The translations under genes and the position numbers were made by a program. This document shows positions 7,166 to 13,839 of a stretch of DNA of 31,003 nt, piece by piece. Numbering within the stretch: the stretch's first letter is position 1; each line of letters opens with the position of its first letter. The stretch covers positions 1 to 31,003 of IMG/VR virus record IMGVR_UViG_3300035698_001676. The stretch is one strand, 5' to 3'. The notes below the pieces were generated by a model that was not told where the DNA came from, made no database searches, and was given only the letters and a program-made list of their open reading frames with translations. Source of the stretch: a virus.

Positions 7166-7209
7166 TAGCAAAAGGGAAGGAGCATGAATCATAACAGCAA
7201 AAGGGCCAG

Positions 7210-7239
7210 TTGAAAAACAGCCAAACTGCTAGCTATGAT
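7210..7239 (+). promoter_or_regulatory. putative promoter upstream of scaffold and capsid genes
   Basis: TTGAAA and TATGAT are separated by 18 bases, about 60 bases before the scaffold ATG, in a 132-base gap. The gap also holds two copies of AGCAAAAGGG (7168 and 7197 regions). A local promoter for the abundant scaffold and capsid proteins would make sense. Confidence 0.45.
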
Positions 7240-7297
7240 TAATTGTATCTTTCAAACGAAACAGACTATGTGCTGAAAACGAATTTGGAGATTTAAG

Positions 7298-8023
7298 ATG
7301 TCTAACGAAGAAACAGTAGCAATCGAAGAAACACCAGTAGAGAAACCAGCAACAGAGAATCAAGACGAGAAGTGGTCAAAAGAGAAACAGAGAGCAGATC
7401 AGGCTGAAGCCAGCACCAGAAGGTTATCTGCGGAAAAAGATGAGATTTCATCTCAGCTTGCAAGTAGAGATACTAAACTGGAAAAACTGGAACAGCGTTT
7501 GGTAGAGTTATCTGAATCTCAAGAAGTTCCTATAGAGGACTTGCTCGACCCTGACCTTGTAGATGCCAAGACCATTAAAACGGTTAGTAAGATGGCAAAG
7601 CAAATCAGGGAACAGAAGAAATCAATAGACAAGTTATCAAAACTTGCCGAAGGTTTCGAGGAAAGTTCTAGGCGAAACAGTGCTAAGTCAGAAAAAGAAA
7701 AGACCATTGAGCGTATTCTTGTTCCACTCGACGATGAATTCGGTGCTAAGTTCCGAAACTCGGCTAAGAAACTAGCAGACAAACTTGTAGATGACGGCGA
7801 AGAGAAACAACCAAGCGACGTTATTGACGCTATGAAGCTTCTAAGGAAGTGCTACAAGACTGTGGTTAAAGAGTCCGAGGAGAAGGTAACAAAAAAAGCT
7901 TTAAAGACTGATACAGGATCGTCTTCAGTATCTCTCGACGAGCATCTTCCTAAGTCTGGAAGCCGCAGGGATATATTGAAGGAGATGAAAAAAAAGGGAC
8001 TCAAATTGTTTGGGTCTGAATAA
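7298..8023 (+). CDS. capsid scaffolding protein, 241 aa
   Basis: This is a highly charged, Cys-poor, almost wholly helical protein immediately upstream of the major capsid gene, the classical place and composition of a scaffold, which templates procapsid assembly and then leaves. An acidic N-terminus (EETVAIEETPVEKPA) leads into a coiled coil at about residues 25-72 (KEKQRADQAEAS, KLEKLEQRLVELSES), a DLLDPDLVDAKTIKTV linker and more helix. The basic C-terminal hook (RRDILKEMKKKGLKLFGSE) resembles scaffold segments that bind coat protein. The ATG has GGAG seven bases upstream. No enzymatic motif or protease catalytic triad is apparent. Confidence 0.8.
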   Translation: MSNEETVAIEETPVEKPATENQDEKWSKEKQRADQAEASTRRLSAEKDEISSQLASRDTKLEKLEQRLVELSESQEVPIEDLLDPDLVDAKTIKTVSKMAKQIREQKKSIDKLSKLAEGFEESSRRNSAKSEKEKTIERILVPLDDEFGAKFRNSAKKLADKLVDDGEEKQPSDVIDAMKLLRKCYKTVVKESEEKVTKKALKTDTGSSSVSLDEHLPKSGSRRDILKEMKKKGLKLFGSE

Positions 8024-8030
8024 AAAACAT

Positions 8031-8062
8031 AAGGGGGAGAGTCGTAAAAGACTCTTATCAAT
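8031..8062 (+). promoter_or_regulatory. hairpin-bridged ribosome-binding site of the major capsid gene
   Basis: The only strong Shine-Dalgarno sequence (AAGGGGGAG, 8031-8039) lies too far from the ATG at 8063 in linear sequence. A perfect 6-bp hairpin between them (AGAGTC 8038-8043, loop GTAAAA, GACTCT 8050-8055) would bring it to about seven bases from the ATG if folded. RNA folds that shorten an over-long spacer are known in T4 (genes 25 and 38). Here it is inferred from sequence alone. Confidence 0.6.
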
Positions 8063-9094
8063 ATGGCTGTAAATGATTTATCAAATGCCACAAGGGAACT
8101 GTTTGAGCGTTCTTTGGTGGACGAAGTATATATGGCTACTCCGGTAGTTGAAGAGCTTCAACGGCGTAATCAAGTAACATATACCGGCGGCAAGTATCTT
8201 GAAAGACTTGTCGATACAGACGAGATTGACGACTTGATGCAGGAATACACTGCAAATACTGCACTTACAGATGAGGCGAAAGACACTCTAGAGTTACCTC
8301 GCTTCTTGTGGAAGTATGCACAGTTGCCGCTTAGGTACAACGTAGACGAATACACACAGAATGTACTTGCTGGTTCAGAAGAGCAAAAGTTAGACCTCGT
8401 AGACCATCTGGTCGAAAAGGGTCATAATGCTACGCGACTCTGGCTGAATAAGAAAATATTCAATAGTGGTTCAACTACTGGCGTATCTGACGGCGCAGTT
8501 GGTTTCCAGAGCTTAGTATCTGCACTTGATTCCGATACGACCTATGGAACACTAACTAGAAGTTGGTCAGGTGGAACGAATGATTGGTGGCAGGGTGCAG
8601 ACCCAGCCGGTCTTAACGTCAACACAACTACTTCGGCACAGGGTACTGCTTATAACATGAGTATCTCTAACCTCAGAAAGTGGATTACTGAAACAGACGT
8701 TTCTTTCCACATGAAGACTCCGACAGATTTATACATCTGTATGTGTCCGACACTGTTCAATAAGTTAAGAGCAGAGATGGAAGCAAAAGTTCAGTACACA
8801 CCTATGGGCGATTCACAGAAGCAAGGCTTTAATAAGATGGTGTTGGATGGACATACAATTGTTAGTGTGCCTTATCTTCAGACCACCTCCACAATGAGAA
8901 GTTGGGTATTCATCCTCAATCTTAATCATTGGGAATTGAGAATTCATACTGCACGTAATTTCAAGATGACTGATTTTAAGTGGCAGGGCGAAAACTCAAA
9001 CGGTTACGATTTCTGGCTGGCAAGAATCCTGATTTCAGGAAACCTTGTAAACTGGAAACCGAATAGCAATATGTTCTTATCGAACGTAAGCTAA
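8063..9094 (+). CDS. major capsid protein, 343 aa
   Basis: It follows the scaffold directly and has the size and pattern of a capsid protein that skips a large N-terminal prodomain. The N-terminus is helical (ELFERSLVDEVYMATPVVEE), followed by a YTGGKYLERLVD strand segment corresponding to an extended arm. A helix-rich middle leads to LRKWITETDVSFHMKTPTDLYICM and FNKLRAEMEAKVQY, like the peripheral-domain helices of HK97-fold coats. The C-terminal third is beta-rich (TIVSVPYLQTTSTMRSWVFI, then WELRIHTARNFKMTDFKWQG), typical of the axial domain. Expression is probably high: a bridging hairpin and a very purine-rich Shine-Dalgarno precede it. I do not see a cleavage site or a fused protease. 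Confidence 0.85.
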   Translation: MAVNDLSNATRELFERSLVDEVYMATPVVEELQRRNQVTYTGGKYLERLVDTDEIDDLMQEYTANTALTDEAKDTLELPRFLWKYAQLPLRYNVDEYTQNVLAGSEEQKLDLVDHLVEKGHNATRLWLNKKIFNSGSTTGVSDGAVGFQSLVSALDSDTTYGTLTRSWSGGTNDWWQGADPAGLNVNTTTSAQGTAYNMSISNLRKWITETDVSFHMKTPTDLYICMCPTLFNKLRAEMEAKVQYTPMGDSQKQGFNKMVLDGHTIVSVPYLQTTSTMRSWVFILNLNHWELRIHTARNFKMTDFKWQGENSNGYDFWLARILISGNLVNWKPNSNMFLSNVS

Positions 9095-9159
9095 GAAAAG
9101 GAAGCTAATTGCATTAACGGTTTTTGAAAATATCACACAATCTTTTAAGGAAATATATA

Positions 9160-9807
9160 ATGGCAACTGTAAGCACAAGAAGGTTAATTTTAAAGGATAA
9201 TTGGCCTGGCGTTCCTAATCCGAACCACGGTGTGCCGAAGGGTGGCTTTGACGCTACCACAGGTCACTCATGCGTAACGGCGCCAGTTTATCCGCCTCTT
9301 ACAAAGATTCAGACATACCAATCAGGTTTAGATGCTTCAATGTGTCAAGGTCCATATACAATGATTTACCTTGCGTACCATGATGCTTCAAGCGCACTAA
9401 CCCCGCTACAGGCTTCTGACCCAAGTACCGGCGCAACCCCCGTAGTTGGCCATATAGATTCAACAGCATGGACGAATCGCGGGCATTTCACTGATACATC
9501 AGATGCGCAATATTGCGTAGTTAATACAAGTGCGTGTATGGAAGTAACGTCAACAGGCGTACTCGCAGTGGCTTGTAACAAGGGCCTTAATACTGACAGT
9601 TCTTTAACTTCCTACAAATGGGGTTGGTTCTGGTGCGGCGGAGTATGCCCACATACGGACCTAACTGGACTTGACTACGATATGACAACTACTACAGCAG
9701 CATATAATCATATCCAGGCAGTTTCAGATACTGCACAGATTGTTCTTGGCACTGGTGACGCTTCGTTTGAGGGTGTTTGTGGAATCGCAACAAGGGCATC
9801 AGCATAA
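9160..9807 (+). CDS. Cys-rich virion-region protein, 215 aa
   Basis: The frame is open from 9124, but ATG 9160 is chosen for its AAGGAAA site about seven bases upstream; the protein then starts MATVSTRRLILKDNWPG. It is rich in Thr, Ser, Ala and Gly, has about nine Cys (for example HSCV, SMCQG, QYCV, SACM, FWCGGVCPH, GVCGI) and few charges after residue 25, suggesting a beta-fold with metal or disulfide bonds. It sits 65 bases after the major capsid gene, the usual place of a decoration protein or head fibre. No known family is recognised. It could carry sugars made by the downstream cluster, given its Ser/Thr content. Confidence 0.65.
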   Translation: MATVSTRRLILKDNWPGVPNPNHGVPKGGFDATTGHSCVTAPVYPPLTKIQTYQSGLDASMCQGPYTMIYLAYHDASSALTPLQASDPSTGATPVVGHIDSTAWTNRGHFTDTSDAQYCVVNTSACMEVTSTGVLAVACNKGLNTDSSLTSYKWGWFWCGGVCPHTDLTGLDYDMTTTTAAYNHIQAVSDTAQIVLGTGDASFEGVCGIATRASA

Positions 9808-9838
9808 TCGGACCATCCGGTAGAAAGGAGTACCGATT
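9806..9838 (+). promoter_or_regulatory. structured ribosome-binding site before the gene at 9839
   Basis: Two mutually exclusive stems can form around the Shine-Dalgarno GAAAGGAG (9823-9830). In the outer stem AATCGG (9806-9811) pairs with CCGATT (9833-9838), ending right at the ATG. In the inner stem CGGTA (9818-9822) pairs with TACCG (9831-9835), leaving the Shine-Dalgarno in the 8-base loop. Confidence 0.45.
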
Positions 9839-10183
9839 ATGGCTGGTGTAAATACACAGACGCAATTTAACGGGCGATTAGGTCCGTTAAAGATGGAAAT
9901 TGGCTATATACAATCTGCCGATATTACGGGAGCTACTGGCTTAACGTCTACTGATATATCTACAACACATTCAGTACCAACTACACTTAGAACAGTGAGT
10001 GCTGGATGGATGGTATGTTCTAGCACTGGCGCTGGAGTTAAGGGTTGTATCACTTCGGCAGGTTCGGTTTGTACCGGACACGCAAGTTTGATACCAGCTA
10101 TTGACTTTAGCACTGACATTAGTTGTACCGGCGGCGCAATTGGCGGCGGCTGGGGAGACTTTTACATTATACTTGGCTCATAA
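9839..10183 (+). CDS. small beta-rich virion-region protein with one repeat unit, 114 aa
   Basis: After a short N-terminal lead (NTQTQFNGRLGPLK) the protein is one copy of a unit also found in the next two genes: 'MEIGYI', then 'THSVPTT..TVSAGW', then Cys-containing turns (CITS, CTGH) and 'IDFSTDISC', ending in a hydrophobic strand (FYIILGS). The composition is Gly/Thr/Ser-rich with almost no charge, and four Cys are present. No known family is recognised. Position after the capsid gene and duplication in neighbours suggest a capsid or neck surface protein. It has a structured ribosome-binding site. Confidence 0.65.
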   Translation: MAGVNTQTQFNGRLGPLKMEIGYIQSADITGATGLTSTDISTTHSVPTTLRTVSAGWMVCSSTGAGVKGCITSAGSVCTGHASLIPAIDFSTDISCTGGAIGGGWGDFYIILGS

Positions 10184-10195
10184 AGGAGATTAATT

Positions 10196-10777
10196 ATGGC
10201 ACAGAGTGGATATGACACAGATAAGTTGTCATCAGCTCCAGCCGATACCTTTATGGTTGAGATTGGAGTAATTGATGACTCATACGTTACTGGTGATACT
10301 GCCGGTGGAATTGTGACACATAGTGTACCAACTAGATTTGATGGAGTTATTGGTGGCTGGAACTTTGTATTAGATTCAGCAAGTGCAAAAGCACAAGTTG
10401 GCGGATGTATGACATCACAACACGCACCAACAGATCACACTTATGGTAACTATATTGATTTTAGTATGGACGCTACATGTCAAGGCACTAACAATTATAT
10501 TTTGTTTGGTGGCTTTGACGTAACTCAGTCAACGCAGCGATGGGCTTCTGGTAATGCAGGCAGTCTTCGTGTAGAGGTTGGTTGTTTTAGTGGTGGTGCG
10601 GCTACAAGCCAAACCGTAGAGACTAAACTGACTCATGTAGTTGGTGGAATACTCGTCACAAAAGATGACGCATGTGGACACCCGACACCTGGTTCTACAA
10701 ATGCCGCTGGTACAGTTGACTTTACTATAGGCGACTCTACTACTGGCCCTTATTCTTATATGATTGCGGGTTGGTAA
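10196..10777 (+). CDS. virion-region protein with two repeat units, 193 aa
   Basis: ATG follows AAAGGAG at good spacing. Residues about 20-107 repeat the pattern of the previous protein (VEIGVI, THSVPTRFDGVIGGWNFVL, GGCMTS, YIDFSMDATC, ILFGGFD). Residues about 124-193 form a second, more divergent unit (LRVEVGCF, KLTHVVGGILV, GTVDFTIGD, YSYMIAGW). It is thus a tandem duplication of a small beta-rich domain, with four Cys and no signal or membrane segment. Its TAA overlaps the ATG of the next gene (TAATG), which continues the series. A decoration or head-fibre role is inferred. Confidence 0.65.
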   Translation: MAQSGYDTDKLSSAPADTFMVEIGVIDDSYVTGDTAGGIVTHSVPTRFDGVIGGWNFVLDSASAKAQVGGCMTSQHAPTDHTYGNYIDFSMDATCQGTNNYILFGGFDVTQSTQRWASGNAGSLRVEVGCFSGGAATSQTVETKLTHVVGGILVTKDDACGHPTPGSTNAAGTVDFTIGDSTTGPYSYMIAGW

Positions 10778-11049
10778 TGCAAGCAGAGTTACAAAGATGT
10801 TTTAGTGCTCATGGTGTTAAGGGTGAGTGTGGATGTGTCAAGTTTGACATAGGTTCTCGCACAGTAGATGTTCCTGTGATTGTGAAGACTGTCTTCATGG
10901 GCTTCGGCCAGATGGAAACAGGAGACTGTCTGAATTCGCTGGTATGTACTTGCGAGAACAAAGTCAAAGATGGCAAGGTAACATTCACTAGGCACGGTGG
11001 TTTTTATAATGATAGTCCCAAGATGAATTTTCTTGTCTTGGGTTGGTGA
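10777..11049 (+). CDS. small Cys-rich virion-region protein, fourth repeat unit, 90 aa
   Basis: The start ATG at 10777 is coupled to the preceding stop (TAATG); an in-frame TTG at 10771 is less likely. Residues about 20-90 resemble the second unit of the preceding protein: VKFDIGSRTVDVPVIVKTVF, a GFGQM turn, Cys pairs (GDCLNSLVCTCENK), GKVTFTRHGG and a final MNFLVLGW, parallel to YSYMIAGW. Six Cys in 90 residues, including ECGC and CTC, is striking. It ends the small-protein series; two hairpins follow before the adaptor gene. Confidence 0.6.
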   Translation: MQAELQRCFSAHGVKGECGCVKFDIGSRTVDVPVIVKTVFMGFGQMETGDCLNSLVCTCENKVKDGKVTFTRHGGFYNDSPKMNFLVLGW

Positions 11050-11071
11050 AGAAGGCTTTTTCTTCCTTTTC
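11048..11071 (+). terminator. hairpin with T-rich tail after the small virion proteins
   Basis: GAAGAA (11048-11053) pairs with TTCTTC (11060-11065), followed by CTTTTC. The stem is short and A/T-rich, so it would be a partial terminator at best, possibly lowering transcription into the adaptor and sugar genes relative to capsid genes. Confidence 0.35.
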
Positions 11072-11076
11072 GACAG

Positions 11077-11102
11077 AGGCGGGGGGCTTCGGCCCCTCGC
11101 TT
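11077..11102 (+). promoter_or_regulatory. very stable UUCG-loop hairpin just before the adaptor gene RBS
   Basis: A stem of about 10 bp (GCGGGGGGC, then CTTCGG, then GCCCCTCGC with one G/T wobble) is closed by the extra-stable C(UUCG)G tetraloop. It ends seven bases before AAGGAG (11110-11115). No T-run follows, so an attenuator, an RNase processing site or an mRNA-stabilising 5' end for the downstream adaptor/sugar transcript are all possible. Confidence 0.6.
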
Positions 11103-11119
11103 ACTGTTAAGGAGTATGT

Positions 11120-11803
11120 ATGATAAGTTCTGCTATAACAGATGAGATTCAAGCATTGTGCGGGCGCACGGGCGATACTGTTTTAATAACAGATGCTAGA
11201 TGTGCGCGATGGCAGAATGAGGCTCAGAGAATAATTGCCGAGGATGTTCCTGGCTTACACGAGTTGTCCTTTAAGAATACGATATCGTTTGATACTACAG
11301 CTACCCTTAGTTGGCCACTTGCCGAAATAACATCAGGCTTGCTAGACGTCACTACAGAAAACAGAGTAGCTCATGTCTTTTCGGTATGGTACTTAAATGG
11401 CAATGAATCTCGCAAGCTTAGGTACATACCGATAGATGAGTTTGACGAAAAATACCCAGACCCGACACATACAGATATACCGGCTACTATATGCAATATC
11501 TGGACTCGTCGAGGTAACAACATAGAGATAATGCCAATATGTCTAACCGAGAATCAAGATAAAGATTTAAGATTTGACATTGGCGTTTACCCTATAGACA
11601 TTACGGACGCACTATCCTCGTCGCTCAATGACGCTGATGAGGGATTGATAGCTTACGGAGTATGGCAGGCTTTCGTTGCAATGGGTTCTGAGAGAGCAAC
11701 TGACGCGGCTATATGGAGAGCAAGTTTCTTCGCATGGCTGGAAAAGTACATAAGCCAGAACGACACAATGCCGGAATGGGGAGGAAATTGGTACGAAGAT
11801 TAG
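11120..11803 (+). CDS. head-tail adaptor protein, 227 aa
   Basis: It would bind the underside of the portal and connect it to the short tail, like P22 gp4 or T7 gp11. The N-terminal MISSAITDEIQALCGRTG and DARCARWQNEAQRIIAEDVP helices, a central strand region (RKLRYIPIDEFDEKYPDP), the ITDALSSSLNDADEGLIAYG helix and the C-terminal AAIWRASFFAWLEKYISQND helix match the helix-bundle-plus-beta layout of podoviral adaptors ('phage adaptor' type), as I recall it. The start has AAGGAG at good spacing. It lies directly before the sugar cluster with no terminator in between, so the cluster is likely read through from it. Assignment is by pattern and position. Confidence 0.7.
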   Translation: MISSAITDEIQALCGRTGDTVLITDARCARWQNEAQRIIAEDVPGLHELSFKNTISFDTTATLSWPLAEITSGLLDVTTENRVAHVFSVWYLNGNESRKLRYIPIDEFDEKYPDPTHTDIPATICNIWTRRGNNIEIMPICLTENQDKDLRFDIGVYPIDITDALSSSLNDADEGLIAYGVWQAFVAMGSERATDAAIWRASFFAWLEKYISQNDTMPEWGGNWYED

Positions 11804-11811
11804 GAGAAGAA

Positions 11812-12168
11812 ATGAAATGTAACCACAATTGTCCAGTAGACACAAACCCTCCACCTTGCTGTATTGCGTGTCGGTCGTCGAGGAGGAACTTCATTAATGA
11901 AGAAAACAAAAAGTTCTGGAGTGATACTTACGGCTTCTGGACACCTACAGGATGTGGGCTGTCTAGAGACAATATGCCGAAAGAATGCAAAGAGTATGAT
12001 TGCAGAGATGTAAAATGGCTTATCGAGACAGAATGGATTAATGAAAGATGGGTTGTTCGTAAAGCTATGGAAATTGGAAGGGATTACGATATTTTAATAG
12101 GGAAGAAGAATGGAAATAGTAGCGGAATTAGGAGCGAGTCACAAGAGGGACTATCAGACGGCACTTGA
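11812..12168 (+). CDS. Cys-cluster protein, 118 aa, first gene of the sugar block
   Basis: ATG 11812 has TAGGAGAA immediately upstream, where the TAG is the adaptor stop; an in-frame ATG at 11713 inside the adaptor is rejected. The first 65 residues hold eight Cys: MKCNHNC, PPPCCIAC, TGCGL and ECKEYDC. This suggests a bound zinc or iron-sulfur cluster, loosely like YkgJ-type cysteine-cluster proteins (weak resemblance). The second half has a WLIETEWINERWVVRKAM helix. Its last 59 bases overlap the NeuB-type synthase gene. Role unknown; the overlap suggests co-expression with the sugar genes. Confidence 0.6.
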   Translation: MKCNHNCPVDTNPPPCCIACRSSRRNFINEENKKFWSDTYGFWTPTGCGLSRDNMPKECKEYDCRDVKWLIETEWINERWVVRKAMEIGRDYDILIGKKNGNSSGIRSESQEGLSDGT

Positions 12169-12931
12169 TTTAGTTTTCGCGGCACAGGAAGCTGGCGCAG
12201 ATACTATCAAGGTGCAGATGTTTACTCCCGACCAGATGACTCTGAATAAGGATTGGGTTATTAAGGATGGTCAGTGGGGTGGGTACAATCTGTACTCGCT
12301 GTACGAAGAATCGGCAATGCCAATAGAGTTCGTGCCTAAGTTAAAGAAGCTTGCCGAACAACTTGGTCTTGGCTTCATAGCAACAGTGTACCATCCAGAC
12401 ATGGTTGACACAGCTATGGAAATGGGAATAGAAAGGTATAAGATTTCATCTTTCGAGATACCATGGCTTTCTTTCATCGAAAAGGTTGCAAGAACAAAAA
12501 AACAAGTTATCATGTCTTTGGGTATGGCGGATTACAAAGAGATAGACCGTGCCGTGAAGATGGTAAAGAAGTACAACCAAAGCCTTACCCTATTGTGGTG
12601 CATTAGTGAATATCCAGCAGAACCGGATAAGATGAACTTGAAGACCATGACTGGGATAGGACGCTCTTTCAAAAGTAAATATGGTTTAAGCGATCACTCA
12701 CACGGATACATCGCCCCAGCAGCGGCAGTGTCTTTAGGCGCCGTAATGCTGGAGAAGCACATACAGATAGACGGTGGATTGGATAGCAGGTTCGCTCTTA
12801 CGCCTGCCCAGTTCAAAGCGACAGTAGATGTAGTAAGAGCCACCGAGAGAAGCATCGGTGAAATAGCGTATGGCGGAAAGAAAAGGTTTAGAAGAAAGGA
12901 AGTGGACGGCAAATGGGTAAGGACTTGTTAG
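12110..12931 (+). CDS. neuB: NeuB/PseI/SpsE-type nonulosonic acid synthase, lacking the SAF domain
   Basis: Enzymes of this family condense phosphoenolpyruvate with a 6-carbon amino sugar to make a nine-carbon nonulosonic acid (sialic, legionaminic or pseudaminic type). Family motifs in TIM-barrel order: AELGASHKRD (residues 5-14, metal/PEP-binding His), IKVQMFTPDQM, LGFIATVYHP, YKISSFEIPW, VIMSLGMAD, YGLSDHSHGY (SDH motif), MLEKHIQIDGG and GLDSRFALTPAQF. The protein stops at 273 residues, after KKRFRRKEVDG. The usual C-terminal SAF (antifreeze-like) domain of about 60-70 residues, which in NeuB closes the partner active site, is absent; typical members are about 340-350 aa. The start has GGGAAGAAG close by. 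It overlaps genes on both sides. Which sugar it makes cannot be told. Confidence 0.88.
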   Translation: MEIVAELGASHKRDYQTALDLVFAAQEAGADTIKVQMFTPDQMTLNKDWVIKDGQWGGYNLYSLYEESAMPIEFVPKLKKLAEQLGLGFIATVYHPDMVDTAMEMGIERYKISSFEIPWLSFIEKVARTKKQVIMSLGMADYKEIDRAVKMVKKYNQSLTLLWCISEYPAEPDKMNLKTMTGIGRSFKSKYGLSDHSHGYIAPAAAVSLGAVMLEKHIQIDGGLDSRFALTPAQFKATVDVVRATERSIGEIAYGGKKRFRRKEVDGKWVRTC

Positions 12932-13839
12932 GTGCTACAGTATTGATTACTGGCGGTACAGGTTCTCTTGGCAAGGCACTAGCCAGAAGGATTCTTGACC
13001 AGAAACCAAAGAAGCTTATCATCTTTAGTAGAGATGAGTTTAAACAGTCAGAAATGGCTAAGGAATTTCCTGATAGCGAAATACGGTTCTTTATAGGGAA
13101 CATAAGAGATTCCGAAAGATTACGTCAGGCACTAGATGGTGTTGATTACGTGATACACGCAGCAGCCCTGAAACAAGTTCCGGCAATGGAATACAATCCA
13201 GAAGAAGCAGTTAAGACAAACGTAAATGGAAGCATGAATGTTATCAATGCTTGTATAGAGCGTGGCGTAAAGAAGTGTGTCCTTGTATCTACAGACAAGG
13301 CCGTCAGCCCTGTAAATCTTTATGGTGCTACTAAGCTGTGTGCAGAGAAACTCTTTATTGCGGCAAACGCATACAACAAGACTGAGTTTGTCTGTGTTAG
13401 ATATGGTAATGTGATGGGGTCGAGAGGCTCTGTTATACCTCTATTCCAGAAGCTAAGAGATTCAGGTGTAAGGAAGATACCTATAACATCCCTTGAGATG
13501 ACAAGGTTCTGGATAACACTTGACGAGGCAGTCAACTTGGTAATGCTTGCATTGGAAGTTGCTACCGGAGGAAGGATAATAATTCCAAGAGCACCGGCCA
13601 TGAAGATAATCGACGTGGCCAGGGCTATTATGCCTGACTGTGAATTTGAGGTTATTGGCGTGCGTGCTGGAGAGAAGATACACGAGGCATTGGTATTGAA
13701 TGACTTTGAGAATGTATCTATGGTTTCTCTTGACTGTGAATCTCATTATGAATGGAGCAAGCCATACACATCGGACACAGCAAAACAGTTGGATGTAGAT
13801 GTGTTCTTGTCAAAGATTGGAGACTCTCATGTTCAATAG
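12913..13839 (+). CDS. pseB: UDP-sugar 4,6-dehydratase (PseB/CapD type)
   Basis: This is a short-chain dehydrogenase/reductase-family enzyme expected to convert UDP-GlcNAc to a UDP-4-keto-6-deoxy sugar, the first step to pseudaminic or related sugars. The NAD(P)-binding motif GGTGSLG is at residues 14-20. FSRDE follows strand 2, then NIRDSERL, the HAAALKQVPAMEYNP signature of the PseB/FlaA1 group, VLVSTDKA, and the catalytic NLYGATK with Tyr137 and Lys141. ALKQVPAMEYNPEEAVKTN is near-diagnostic. At 308 residues it is slightly shorter than usual (about 330). It overlaps neuB by 19 bases and the reductase gene by 11. Whether it inverts C5 (PseB) or not cannot be decided by eye. Confidence 0.88.
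   Translation: MGKDLLGATVLITGGTGSLGKALARRILDQKPKKLIIFSRDEFKQSEMAKEFPDSEIRFFIGNIRDSERLRQALDGVDYVIHAAALKQVPAMEYNPEEAVKTNVNGSMNVINACIERGVKKCVLVSTDKAVSPVNLYGATKLCAEKLFIAANAYNKTEFVCVRYGNVMGSRGSVIPLFQKLRDSGVRKIPITSLEMTRFWITLDEAVNLVMLALEVATGGRIIIPRAPAMKIIDVARAIMPDCEFEVIGVRAGEKIHEALVLNDFENVSMVSLDCESHYEWSKPYTSDTAKQLDVDVFLSKIGDSHVQ

Noticed and set aside
7870-8000. Programmed frameshift sites (A7-G runs) near the end of the scaffold gene
   Set aside because: Shifting at either run leads to a stop within a few codons and does not fuse the scaffold to the capsid gene.
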